A DNA stretch of 64,000 bases from Paracoccaceae bacterium (GTDB taxonomy: Bacteria; Pseudomonadota; Alphaproteobacteria; Rhodobacterales; Rhodobacteraceae), in the NCBI GenBank assembly GCA_024636555.1, contig JAGXGW010000067.1:1-64000 (forward strand), read 5' to 3'. This document shows, piece after piece, positions 42,567 to 50,653 of the stretch. Under the pieces are notes generated by a model, which did not search any database, was not told where the DNA came from, and saw only the letters and a list, made by a program, of their open reading frames with translations. The position numbers and the translations under genes are program-made. Each line of letters opens with the position of its first letter. Position 1 is the stretch's first letter.

Positions 42567-43187
42567 TCACTCTGTCGGTACAGGGATCTTGTCATAGCCC
42601 GCGGTAAAGCCGGTCAGCGACATGGTGACCTCGACAAGTTCGTCGGGTGCGACGAATGGCACAAGGGTGACCGTTGCCGCCGTGCCGCGCTTGTAGGCGG
42701 CAATATCCTCTTGCGTCAGGCCGATGCGCGCGTAGCAACCCTGACGGTCGCAGACGGAGAAAGGATAGCGCTTCGGCTGGCCGCCATTGACGGTGATTGT
42801 CAGCTGTGCGGTCAGCAGTGTTTCCAGCGGCACGGCCACAAGTGCACCGGCCACAGCCTGTCCGCCGGCGGGCAGTTTGAACATGCGGACATTGGCGACC
42901 TGATTGTCCTCGTCATCGGTCAGGGTCTGCACGATCTGGCAGGGCTCCTCACCTTCGGGAACCCGCAGGCATTCCAGCGCCCAGTCACCCGAGACCTCGC
43001 GGATGTAGGGCTCCACGCCGGGCGTATTGTCCTGCACCTCCTCGCCCATGGCCAGCCCGGGATCTGCTGCGGGCGCGGCGGGGGCGGGCTGTTCTTCCGC
43101 AGGGGCGGGGGTGGTGTCCTGCGCGAAGGCAGGAGAGGCCACCGCAAGAGCAGCGATGATGGAAATGCGGGTGAAAAGATTGGGCAT
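42567..43187 (-). CDS. Invasion-associated locus B (IalB) family exported protein
   Basis: This 206-aa periplasmic protein has a signal peptide MPNLFTRISIIAALAVASPAFA-QD, then a Pro/Ala-rich linker (TTPAPAEEQPAPAAPAADP) and an IalB-like domain: VSGDWALECLRVPEGEEPCQIVQ, PLETLLTAQLTITVNGG and FSVCDRQGCYARIGL. The four cysteines suggest two disulfides. Many free-living alphaproteobacteria carry several such proteins of unknown function; the name does not imply virulence. The ORF track starts at 43235; the ATG at 43187 begins the signal peptide. Confidence 0.85.
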   Translation of the reverse strand: MPNLFTRISIIAALAVASPAFAQDTTPAPAEEQPAPAAPAADPGLAMGEEVQDNTPGVEPYIREVSGDWALECLRVPEGEEPCQIVQTLTDDEDNQVANVRMFKLPAGGQAVAGALVAVPLETLLTAQLTITVNGGQPKRYPFSVCDRQGCYARIGLTQEDIAAYKRGTAATVTLVPFVAPDELVEVTMSLTGFTAGYDKIPVPTE

Positions 43188-43343
43188 GTTTTCCTGTCCT
43201 GTTTCTGGAAATTCGATTTTTCGGCGATTTAGCATGTCGGCCGGCCGATGTCAGGATGCAATTGTTCAGCGCAGCAAAACAAGGGCGGAAAGCTGCCTGA
43301 AGCATTGCATCAGCAAGCCCACGGAAGTCATGGGCAATAAACT

Positions 43344-43380
43344 AAAAAAGGGGCCGAGAGGCCCCTTTTCGTCTTTTTTT
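43344..43380. terminator. Strong bidirectional Rho-independent terminator
   Basis: AAAAGGGGCC-GAGA-GGCCCCTTTT is followed on the plus strand by CGTCTTTTTTT and on the minus strand by TTAG, with a six-T run formed partly by the stem. No annotated gene on either strand ends immediately before it, so it may terminate an unannotated transcript or protect the IalB-like gene from read-through. Confidence 0.8.
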
Positions 43381-43480
43381 ATGCTCCCCGTCGGACTGGC
43401 CGACTTAATCATTGTCGTGACGCTAATTTGAATTGATGCATCGGTCAACAGGCAAGGGTTCACAATTTTGTCTCAAATCG

Positions 43481-43584
43481 AAAAAAGACCGCGTCCGGGG
43501 ACGCGGCCAGTCTGACAGGGAGGAAAAGCCCCGAAAACCGCCAGTGGTGCAGCAATCGGGGCAAAATCAGTATGGCACACAAGT
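43481..43584 (-). ncRNA. Candidate small regulatory RNA, about 104 nt
   Basis: On the minus strand a promoter TTGCGG-N18-TACAAT (43620-43591) would start RNA near 43584. The predicted RNA has a 5' single-stranded stretch, a hairpin closed by GCCCCGA/TCGGGGC (43562-43528) with a 21-base loop, an unpaired pyrimidine-rich linker TTTTCCTCCCTGTC that is complementary to a Shine-Dalgarno sequence, and a final hairpin CCGCGT/ACGCGG followed by TCTTTTTT, a classic Rho-independent terminator. No open reading frame explains it. All elements are read directly; transcription is predicted. Confidence 0.55.
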
Positions 43585-43658
43585 GTTAAGATTGTATCTT
43601 CACCCCTGATCCTGCCGCAATTGACGCGGGCAGGCCGGAGCATTCAAAGGGGCGGATT

Positions 43659-45203
43659 GTGGAAGACTCGATTTTTGTGGGCGGTGACGGCGCGGATTAC
43701 GGCACCAGTCAGAACATGTTGTTGCGCTATGCCAACCGTCACGGGCTGATCGCTGGCGCGACAGGCACCGGCAAGACGGTGACCTTGCAAATCCTCGCCG
43801 AGGGGTTCTCGGCTGCGGGTGTGCCTGTCTTCATGTCGGATGTGAAGGGCGATCTGTCCGGCCTTGCCCTGCCGGGCGATCCGATGGGCAAACTGCACGG
43901 GCCGTTCACCTCCCGCGCCAAGACCATCGGTTTCGACGATTACACCTATAATGCCTTTCCGGTCGCCTTCTGGGACATGTTCGGCGAGCAGGGCCATCCT
44001 GTCCGTACCACCGTGGCAGAGATGGGGCCGCTGCTGCTAAGCCGCCTGCTGGAACTGACCGAGGCGCAGGAGGGCATTCTGAACATCGCCTTCCGGCTGG
44101 CCGACGAGCAGGGAATGGCTTTGCTGGATCTCAAGGATCTGCAGGCCTTTCTGGTCTGGATCGGCGAGAACCGCGCCGAGATTTCCCTGCTCTACGGCAA
44201 TATCGCCGTGGCTTCGGTGGGGGCGATCCAGCGGCGGCTGATGGTGCTGGAAAATCAGGGCGGCACGCATTTCTTTGGCGAGCCTGCGCTGGAACTGGCC
44301 GATCTGATGCGCTGTGACGAGGACGGGCGCGGCATCGTCAATATCATGGCGGCGGACCGTCTGATGAACAGCCAGCGCCTTTATGCGACCTTCCTGCTGT
44401 GGCTGTTGTCCGAACTGTTCGAAACGCTGCCCGAAGTCGGCAATCCGCCCAAGCCCAAGCTGGTGTTCTTCTTCGACGAGGCACATCTGCTATTCAACGA
44501 CGCGCCCAAGGCGCTGGTAGACAAGGTCGAGCAGGTGGCGCGGCTGATCCGCTCCAAGGGCGTGGGCGTGTACTTCATCACGCAAAATCCGGGCGATGTG
44601 CCCGATACGATCCTTGGCCAGTTGGGCAACCGCGTGCAGCATGCCCTGCGCGCCTTCACGGGACGCGACCAGCAGGAGTTGCGCCGCGCCGCGATGACCT
44701 ATCGCAGCAATCCGGCCTTTGACACGGAAACCGCGATCCGCGAGGTCGGCACCGGCGAGGCGGTGACATCGCTGCTGGAGGACAAGGGCATTCCGGGTAT
44801 CGTCGAGCGCACGCTGATCCGGCCGCCATCCTCGAAACTCGGGCCGATCACGCAAGACCAGCGCGACATGCTGATCCGCACTTCCGCGCTTTACGGCAAA
44901 TATGAAACCCCGCTGGACCGCGATTCCGCCTATGAAGCCCTCAAGCGCGTCGCCGAAGAGGCCGCGCGAGAGGCCGAGGAGGCCGCCGCTGCCGAGGCGC
45001 AAGCGAAAGAGGAGGAACGCGCGTTCAAAGCCGCGCGCCGTTATCAGCCCAACACACCGGCCAAGCGCACCAGCAGCGCCCGCGCCCGCCAGCCCGAAAC
45101 GCTGGGCGAGGCGCTAGGTGCGGCGGTGATGAAGGAACTCAAGGGCACCACCGGCAGGCGCATCGTGCGCGGCCTGATGGGCGGGCTGTTCCGCGGTCGC
45201 TGA
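43659..45203 (+). CDS. HerA-like ATPase (DUF853 family)
   Basis: This 514-aa HerA/FtsK-type ATPase of the DUF853 family has [40 protein letters not shown] with Walker [22 protein letters not shown], Walker [13 protein letters not shown], a sensor-like [29 protein letters not shown] and a lysine/glutamate-rich C-terminal linker. The role is unclear; relatives are DNA-end-processing or pilus-type motor ATPases, but DUF853 members are found without partner nucleases, as here. The start is GTG at 43659 with AAAGG upstream. It is convergent with livM across a strong terminator. Confidence 0.9.
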   Translation: MEDSIFVGGDGADYGTSQNMLLRYANRHGLIAGATGTGKTVTLQILAEGFSAAGVPVFMSDVKGDLSGLALPGDPMGKLHGPFTSRAKTIGFDDYTYNAFPVAFWDMFGEQGHPVRTTVAEMGPLLLSRLLELTEAQEGILNIAFRLADEQGMALLDLKDLQAFLVWIGENRAEISLLYGNIAVASVGAIQRRLMVLENQGGTHFFGEPALELADLMRCDEDGRGIVNIMAADRLMNSQRLYATFLLWLLSELFETLPEVGNPPKPKLVFFFDEAHLLFNDAPKALVDKVEQVARLIRSKGVGVYFITQNPGDVPDTILGQLGNRVQHALRAFTGRDQQELRRAAMTYRSNPAFDTETAIREVGTGEAVTSLLEDKGIPGIVERTLIRPPSSKLGPITQDQRDMLIRTSALYGKYETPLDRDSAYEALKRVAEEAAREAEEAAAAEAQAKEEERAFKAARRYQPNTPAKRTSSARARQPETLGEALGAAVMKELKGTTGRRIVRGLMGGLFRGR

Positions 45204-45222
45204 TCACGACAGTCCGATATGA

Positions 45223-45260
45223 AAAGGCCCGCCCGGATCGCGCCGGGCGGGCCTTTGCTT
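45223..45260. terminator. Bidirectional terminator between HerA-like gene and livM
   Basis: A fourteen-base perfect stem, AAAGGCCCGCCCGG with CCGGGCGGGCCTTT around ATCGCG, 19 bases after one stop and 22 before the other. It has T and A runs at both ends. Confidence 0.88.
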
Positions 45261-45278
45261 TTCGGGCGGATCGCCTGC

Positions 45279-46580
45279 CTACTTTTCAGGGATCAGGCCG
45301 CGCGGGCTGAAGCGCAGCACCAGCAGCAGGATGAGCCCCATCGTGAACAGGCGCATATGCGCGGCGCTGTCCATCAGATGCGATCTCAGCGCGCCGTCGC
45401 CCATACCCGAGGTGATCGTGCTCATCAGCCAAAGGCCCATCGGTTCGACCTGCACCCAGAGGAACCAGATCAGGAACCCGCCAAGCACCGCGCCGAAATT
45501 GTTGCCCGACCCGCCGACGATGACCATGACCCAGACAAGGAAAGTGAAGCGCAGCGGCTGGTAGGTGCCGGGCGTCAACTGGCCGTCCAGCGTGGTCATC
45601 ATCGCGCCTGCGACGCCGCAGATGGCCGAGCCGAGGATGAATATCTGCAGATGGCGGCGGGTGACGTCCTTGCCCATCGCCTCTGCCGCCACCTCGTTGT
45701 CGCGGATCGCGCGCATCATCCGGCCCCATGGCGAGTTCAGCGCCTTTTGCGCCAGCCACAACAGGATGATCAGCACGACGGCAAACAGGGCGGCATATTC
45801 CAGTTTGACATAGATGGTCGAGGCCGTGACAGGGTCCATCCCGAAGCCGGCCGCGCGTTCCACGAATTGCGGATCGCGTTGCAGATCCACCTCGAAAGGT
45901 ACGGGGCGGGGCAGGCCGATCACGTTTTTCACGCCGCGCGCCAGCCAGTCCTCGTTCTTGAGCACCGCGATGATGATCTCGGCAATCCCCAGCGTGGCGA
46001 TGGCGAGATAATCCGACCGCAGGCCCAGCGCGACCTTGCCGATGATCCATGCCACACCGGCGGCCAGAAGCCCGCCCACCGGCCATGCCAGCAGGATCGG
46101 CAGGCCCAGCCCGCCGATATTGCCCGCCGAGGCAGGGTTGATCGCCTCGACCGTCGACACGCCGCTGTCGAACACCGCGCGGAACAGGTAAAACCCGACG
46201 ATCAGGATCGCCAGCATGGTGAACACACGCAGACGACCCTTGGCCATGCGCTGGTAGACCAGCACGGCGGCGGTGATCGTGGCGGCGCCCATGATCAGGC
46301 CCAGCACGATCGCATAGCCGCCAGCCCCCCATGCGCCCTGTGTCGGCGGTGTCGCGATCAGCACGGTCGCCAGTCCACCAAGCGCTACAAAGCCCATGAC
46401 ACCCACGTTGAACAGGCCCGCGAAGCCCCACTGCAGGTTGACCCCCAGTGCCATGATGGCACTGATCAGGCCCATGTTGAGGATGAGCAGGGCGGTGTTC
46501 CAGCTTTGGGATATGCCGGTGATCACGATCAGCACAGCGACCAACGCGAAAAGACCGGTATTCTTGACCATCTCGTTCAT
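45279..46580 (-). CDS. livM: Branched-chain amino-acid ABC transporter permease LivM
   Basis: This membrane subunit of a Liv/HAAT-type importer has 433 aa and about ten membrane segments. It shows the family pattern NLQWGFAGLFNVGVMGFVALGG at the second-third helices and the coupling-loop region LNSPWGRMMRAIRDNEVAAEAMGKDVTRRHLQIFILGSA. Its start overlaps the livH stop by four bases. It is the last gene of the minus-strand operon livJ-G-F-H-M. Confidence 0.93.
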   Translation of the reverse strand: MNEMVKNTGLFALVAVLIVITGISQSWNTALLILNMGLISAIMALGVNLQWGFAGLFNVGVMGFVALGGLATVLIATPPTQGAWGAGGYAIVLGLIMGAATITAAVLVYQRMAKGRLRVFTMLAILIVGFYLFRAVFDSGVSTVEAINPASAGNIGGLGLPILLAWPVGGLLAAGVAWIIGKVALGLRSDYLAIATLGIAEIIIAVLKNEDWLARGVKNVIGLPRPVPFEVDLQRDPQFVERAAGFGMDPVTASTIYVKLEYAALFAVVLIILLWLAQKALNSPWGRMMRAIRDNEVAAEAMGKDVTRRHLQIFILGSAICGVAGAMMTTLDGQLTPGTYQPLRFTFLVWVMVIVGGSGNNFGAVLGGFLIWFLWVQVEPMGLWLMSTITSGMGDGALRSHLMDSAAHMRLFTMGLILLLVLRFSPRGLIPEK

Positions 46581-47587
46581 ACCGATTTCCCCTTGAACAG
46601 ACCCGTCGGACGGAACAGCAAAACGATCAGCAGGATCAGGAAGCTGACCGCGAATTTGTAGTCGGTGGACAGAAGTTGCGCCAAACCGTCCGGCCCGATC
46701 CCGTCAGGCAGGGCATAGACCAGCACCTTTTTCCACGCATAGGTCACCAGCACCTCCGAGAAGGCGATGATGAAGCCGCCCGCGATAGCCCCCACGGGGC
46801 TGCCGAGACCGCCGACGATGGCGCTGGCGAAGATCGGCAGCAGAAGTTGGAAATAGGTGAAGGCCTTGAAGCTTTTGTCCAGCCCGTAAAGCGTGCCCGC
46901 CACCGTGGCGAGGGCTGCGACGATGATCCATGTCACCATGACCACGCGTTCGGGGTTGATGCCCGAGAGCAGCGCCAGATCCTCGTTGTCCGAATAGGCG
47001 CGCATGGATTTGCCGGTGCGCGTCTTGTTCAGGAACCAGAACAGGATGGCCACCACGATAATGGCCGTGATCACCGTGATCCCCGTGGAGGTGCGGATCG
47101 CCAGCCCCTCCTGCAGGCCCGTCATCTCGCGGAAGGTGCGCGCAGAAATGATGAACCGTTCGCCATCGCCAAAGGCATGATCATCCGGGCCGATGATAAA
47201 GCGGACCACGCCGTTCATGATGAACATCACGCCCATCGACACGATCACAAGGATCACGGGTTTGGCCTTTTGCACGCGGTAGAAACGGTAGACCGCGCGG
47301 TCGGTCATCAGCACGAACAGCGCACAGCCCGCAATACCGAAGGGCAGGGCGAGCAGGGCCGTCGGGAACACACCCAGACTGAGGCCCCACGACTGGAACA
47401 GCCATGTGATCAGAATGGTGATCATCGTCCCGAAGGCCATCGTGTCGCCATGGGCAAAATTGGAGAACCGCAGGATGCCATAGATCAGCGTGACGCCCAG
47501 CGCGCCAAGTGCGAGTTGGCTGCCATAGGCAATGGCGGGGACAATGACGAAATTCGCCAGCGTGATAAATGCGTTGAGAAGATCCAT
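46577..47587 (-). CDS. livH: Branched-chain amino-acid ABC transporter permease LivH
   Basis: This is the second permease subunit, 336 aa with about eight membrane segments. The N-terminus has YGSQLALGALGVTLIYGILRFSNFAHGD, the family signature. The cytoplasmic coupling segment is KTRTGKSMRAYSDNEDLALLSGINPERV, and VGGLGSPVGAIAGGFIIAFSEVL lies near the C-terminus. It pairs with LivM to form the channel. livF ends three bases upstream of its start. Confidence 0.93.
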   Translation of the reverse strand: MDLLNAFITLANFVIVPAIAYGSQLALGALGVTLIYGILRFSNFAHGDTMAFGTMITILITWLFQSWGLSLGVFPTALLALPFGIAGCALFVLMTDRAVYRFYRVQKAKPVILVIVSMGVMFIMNGVVRFIIGPDDHAFGDGERFIISARTFREMTGLQEGLAIRTSTGITVITAIIVVAILFWFLNKTRTGKSMRAYSDNEDLALLSGINPERVVMVTWIIVAALATVAGTLYGLDKSFKAFTYFQLLLPIFASAIVGGLGSPVGAIAGGFIIAFSEVLVTYAWKKVLVYALPDGIGPDGLAQLLSTDYKFAVSFLILLIVLLFRPTGLFKGKSV

Positions 47588-47590
47588 ACC

Positions 47591-48421
47591 TCAGCCCCCA
47601 AGAAACGATCTGCGGACCTCGGGGTCGGCCATCAGGGCCTTGCCGGTGTCGGTGAAGGCATTGCGGCCCTGCACAAGGACAAAGCCCTTGTCGGCGATTT
47701 CCAGCGCCTGACGGGCATTCTGCTCGACCATCAGGATCGGGATGCCCGTGCGGGCCACTTCGATGATGCGGTCGAACAGCTCGTCCATCACGATGGGGCT
47801 GACCCCCGCGGTGGGCTCGTCCAGCATCAGCACCTTGGGCTTGGTCATCAGCGCGCGGCCCACGGCCACCTGCTGGCGCTGGCCGCCCGACAATTCGCCC
47901 GCGGGCTGTCGGCGCTTTTCCTTGAGGATCGGGAACAGGTCATAGACCTGCGCCATCGTATCGCGGAAATCGTCGGTGCGGATGAAAGCGCCCATTTCGA
48001 GGTTTTCCTCGACCGTGAGCGAGGTGAAGATATTGCTGGTCTGCGGCACGAACCCCATGCCCTTGACCACGCGGTCCTGCGGGGTGAGTTGGGTGATGTC
48101 CTCGCCGTCCAGCAGCACGCGGCCCGAGCGGACCTCGAGCATCCCGAACACGGCTTTCATCGCGGTGGATTTGCCCGCGCCATTGGGGCCGACGATCACG
48201 GCGATCTCGCCGCGCTCCACCGAAATGGTGCAATCATGCAGGATATCTGGGCCTTTGCCGTAACCGCCGGTCATGTTCTCGCCGATGAGAAACGGGCCGC
48301 CGGGCGCCGATGAGACCTTGCCGCTTTTGCTGCGCGGCATCGGGCTGCCCTGTCCGGCGGGGTTGGCGATCGAGCGGTCCTTGTTGCCGCGATCGTCCTG
48401 ATAGGGATTGGAGCTGCTCAT
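47591..48421 (-). CDS. livF: Branched-chain amino-acid ABC transporter ATPase LivF
   Basis: This 276-aa ABC ATPase has Walker A VGPNGAGKST, the Q-loop FVPQTSNIFTSLTV, the signature LSGGQRQQVAVGRAL and Walker B VLMLDEPTAGVSP. LivF-type proteins normally start a few residues before the ABC fold. Here a polar extension of about 45 residues (SSSNPYQDDRGNKDRS...) precedes it, or the true start is the internal Met in GQGSPMPRSK. The annotated start overlaps the livG stop by four bases, which supports the long form. Confidence 0.93.
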   Translation of the reverse strand: MSSSNPYQDDRGNKDRSIANPAGQGSPMPRSKSGKVSSAPGGPFLIGENMTGGYGKGPDILHDCTISVERGEIAVIVGPNGAGKSTAMKAVFGMLEVRSGRVLLDGEDITQLTPQDRVVKGMGFVPQTSNIFTSLTVEENLEMGAFIRTDDFRDTMAQVYDLFPILKEKRRQPAGELSGGQRQQVAVGRALMTKPKVLMLDEPTAGVSPIVMDELFDRIIEVARTGIPILMVEQNARQALEIADKGFVLVQGRNAFTDTGKALMADPEVRRSFLGG

Positions 48422-49200
48422 GCGCCTACCATGTCCTTGTTCTTGAGGCCGGTGCCCAGATAGGCCTCGATCACCTGCTCGTTGGCCTTGATCTCGGCCA
48501 GCGTGCCTTGCGCCAGCACCTTGCCCTCGGCCATGCAGATCACGGGATCACAAAGCCGCCCGATGAAATCCATGTCATGTTCGATGACCACGAACGTATA
48601 GCCGCGCTCTTTGTTGAGCTGGACAATCGCGTCACCGATCGTGTTCAGAAGCGTACGGTTCACGCCCGCGCCGACCTCGTCGAGGAAAACGATCTTGGCA
48701 TCCACCATCATGGTGCGGCCCAGTTCCAGCAGCTTTTTCTGACCTCCGGAGATCTGGCTGGCCTTCTGGTCGGCAAGATGCCCGATGGTCAGGAATTCCA
48801 TGACCTCGTCGGCCTTGGCGCGCAGCGCGCGTTCCTCGTCGGCGATGCGACGGCGCCCGAACCATGTGTTCCACAGCGTCTCGCCCGACTGGTTGCCCGG
48901 CACCATCATCAGGTTCTCGCGGCAGGTCATCGAGCCGAATTCATGCGCGATCTGGAAGGTGCGTAGTAGGCCCTTGTGGAACAAAGTATGCGGCGGCAGG
49001 CCGGTAATATCCTCGCCCATCATCGTGACCTTGCCCGATGTCGGCGTCAGAACGCCCGCTATCACGTTGAAAAGCGTGGTTTTTCCGGCCCCGTTGGGAC
49101 CGATCAGCCCGGTAATCGCACCCTGGCGTATTTCGAGCGAGGCACCGTCAACGGCACGGAACCCGCCAAACGTCTTCACGACGTTGTCGACCTTGATCAT
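48418..49200 (-). CDS. livG: Branched-chain amino-acid ABC transporter ATPase LivG
   Basis: This 260-aa partner ATPase has Walker A IGPNGAGKTTLFN, the signature ISGGQKKLLELGRTM, Walker B IVFLDEVGAGVN (GVN where many have GLN) and the switch His in FVVIEHDMDFI. The LivG-type C-terminal motif ADGKVL-like sequence AEGKVLAQGTLAEIKANEQV is present. The ORF track starts at 49248, but MIKVDNVVKTFGG at 49200 follows GGGGGAG and fits the family. It is separated from livJ by a GC-rich hairpin. Confidence 0.93.
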   Translation of the reverse strand: MIKVDNVVKTFGGFRAVDGASLEIRQGAITGLIGPNGAGKTTLFNVIAGVLTPTSGKVTMMGEDITGLPPHTLFHKGLLRTFQIAHEFGSMTCRENLMMVPGNQSGETLWNTWFGRRRIADEERALRAKADEVMEFLTIGHLADQKASQISGGQKKLLELGRTMMVDAKIVFLDEVGAGVNRTLLNTIGDAIVQLNKERGYTFVVIEHDMDFIGRLCDPVICMAEGKVLAQGTLAEIKANEQVIEAYLGTGLKNKDMVGA

Positions 49201-49250
49201 AGCATCTCCCCCGGCACTGTTATTTTTGCGTGCCTTTATCTTATGCAAAC

Positions 49251-49273
49251 GGCGCGGGGGAAGCCCCCGCGCC
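49251..49273 (-). terminator. Hairpin between livJ and livG (attenuator/stabiliser)
   Basis: A ten-base perfect stem, GGCGCGGGGG with CCCCCGCGCC around three bases, without a U-run. Between a binding-protein gene and the rest of its transporter operon, such a hairpin commonly protects the upstream message. Confidence 0.65.
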
Positions 49274-49294
49274 GCCTGTTGCCGTTGCGTCAGA

Positions 49295-50479
49295 TCACCG
49301 GAAGTTCACGGTCTCGATCTCGCCATCCTTGATCTCGATCTCGCGGTAGTTACCGGCGGATTCGCCGCCACCGATCAGTTCCACCGCTGTCGCACCGACA
49401 TAGTCGATGTCGCCACCCGCTTTCAGGATCTCGATCGCCTTGGCCAGTTCACCGGGGAAGATTTCCTCGCCGGGGGCGTTGGCCACGTCCATCACATGAT
49501 CCTTGAAATCGGCCGATGCGGTCGATCCGGCTTTCTGCATCGCCAGCAGGATCAGCGCGGCAGCGTCATAGCTTTCGGGCGCGAAAGCCGATGTGCCCTC
49601 GAACCCGGCGGCTGCCGCCAGTTCCTGGAACATCTCGGCGCCCGCGCTGTCGGTGCCGGGATACTGGCCGAACGAGCCGTCAAGGCCCGAACCGATATCA
49701 TCGACCAACTGCTGGCCGACCATGCCGTCGGGCAGAACGAAGGTGTCGAAGGCACCCGAATCAAGGCTGGCCTGAATGATGCCCTTGCCGCCCTGGTCAG
49801 TGTAACCGGCCACCACGAGCACATCGCCACCGGCAGAGGCCAGCGAGGCCACTTCCGAGGAATAGTCCGCCTTGCCGTCTTCATGGCTTGCGTTGATCGT
49901 CACGGTGCCGCCTGCCTCGACGAAAGAGGCCTCGAACGCATCGGCCAGACCCTTGCCGTAATCGTTGTTGGTATAGGTCACGGCGACCGAGTTGATGCCG
50001 CGATCCATCAGAACTTCGGTCATCACCACACCCTGACGCGCGTCAGAGGGGGCGGTGCGGAAGAACAGGCCATCGTCTTCGGCGGTCGACAGACCCGGCG
50101 AGGTGGCGGAAGGCGAGATCATCACGACACCGTTGGGGCGTGCGACGTTCTGCAGGATCGCACCGGTCACGCCCGAGCAATCCGCGCCCATGATGGCGTT
50201 GACGTTCTCGGATGTGATCAGTCGCTCTGCCGCGGCAGTGGCGGCGCTGGCGTCGATACAGGTCGAGTCCGCGCGCACGGATGTGACATTGGCCCCATCC
50301 AGCAGCGTACCCGCTTCGTTGATCTCTTCAATCGCCAGCTCGGCCCCTGCGGCCATGCTTGGCGTGATCGATTCCAGCGGGCCGGTGAAGCCCAGAATGA
50401 TACCGATCTTGATCTCCTGTGCCGATGCCGAACCCGCCATCAATGCGGTTGCGGCCGTGGCCAAAAGCAGTTTTTTCAT
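49295..50479 (-). CDS. livJ: Branched-chain amino-acid ABC transporter substrate-binding protein
   Basis: This periplasmic binding protein of 394 aa has a signal peptide MKKLLLATAATALMAGSASA-QE. Type I periplasmic-binding features are IKIGIILGFTGPLESITPSMAAGAELAIEEIN, GVVMISPSATSPGLS and VTYTNNDYGKGLADAFEASF. It would bind leucine-like or other amino acids or amides; the true ligand cannot be read from sequence. A good ribosome site (GGGAGAATAAC) is present. It heads the minus-strand liv operon and faces away from the sugar dehydrogenase. Confidence 0.92.
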   Translation of the reverse strand: MKKLLLATAATALMAGSASAQEIKIGIILGFTGPLESITPSMAAGAELAIEEINEAGTLLDGANVTSVRADSTCIDASAATAAAERLITSENVNAIMGADCSGVTGAILQNVARPNGVVMISPSATSPGLSTAEDDGLFFRTAPSDARQGVVMTEVLMDRGINSVAVTYTNNDYGKGLADAFEASFVEAGGTVTINASHEDGKADYSSEVASLASAGGDVLVVAGYTDQGGKGIIQASLDSGAFDTFVLPDGMVGQQLVDDIGSGLDGSFGQYPGTDSAGAEMFQELAAAAGFEGTSAFAPESYDAAALILLAMQKAGSTASADFKDHVMDVANAPGEEIFPGELAKAIEILKAGGDIDYVGATAVELIGGGESAGNYREIEIKDGEIETVNFR

Positions 50480-50653
50480 GTTATTCTCCCATATTGGAAC
50501 CTAAGTCCGGCCTTCACGATATTGCGACTTCTTCAAAAAGAAAAGCGCAATGCGAAGCGTCCGATCACCGTAAAGCGACTTTTTGTGATGTCGCGGCGGG
50601 TTCGACGCCGGGGCGGGCGTGCTACCTTTTTCAGGCTTAACAGGAGATTGCCC

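Larger units (their letters stand above)
43188..43658. other. 471-base intergenic region with RNA-type signals
   Basis: There is no convincing protein gene. It contains a strong bidirectional hairpin with T-runs on both sides (43344-43380) and, to its right, a minus-strand promoter, hairpin and terminator that together look like a small RNA gene (43481-43584). Confidence 0.6.

Noticed and set aside
43266-43463. 65-aa minus-strand ORF (MNPCLLTDASIQ...) running through the terminator
   Set aside because: It reads through a strong terminator hairpin and has no ribosome site; the translated hairpin gives a meaningless KGPLGPFF stretch.
45219-48313. 480-aa and 545-aa plus-strand ORFs opposite the liv genes
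   Set aside because: Shadows of livM, livH and livF; no motif and no start signals.
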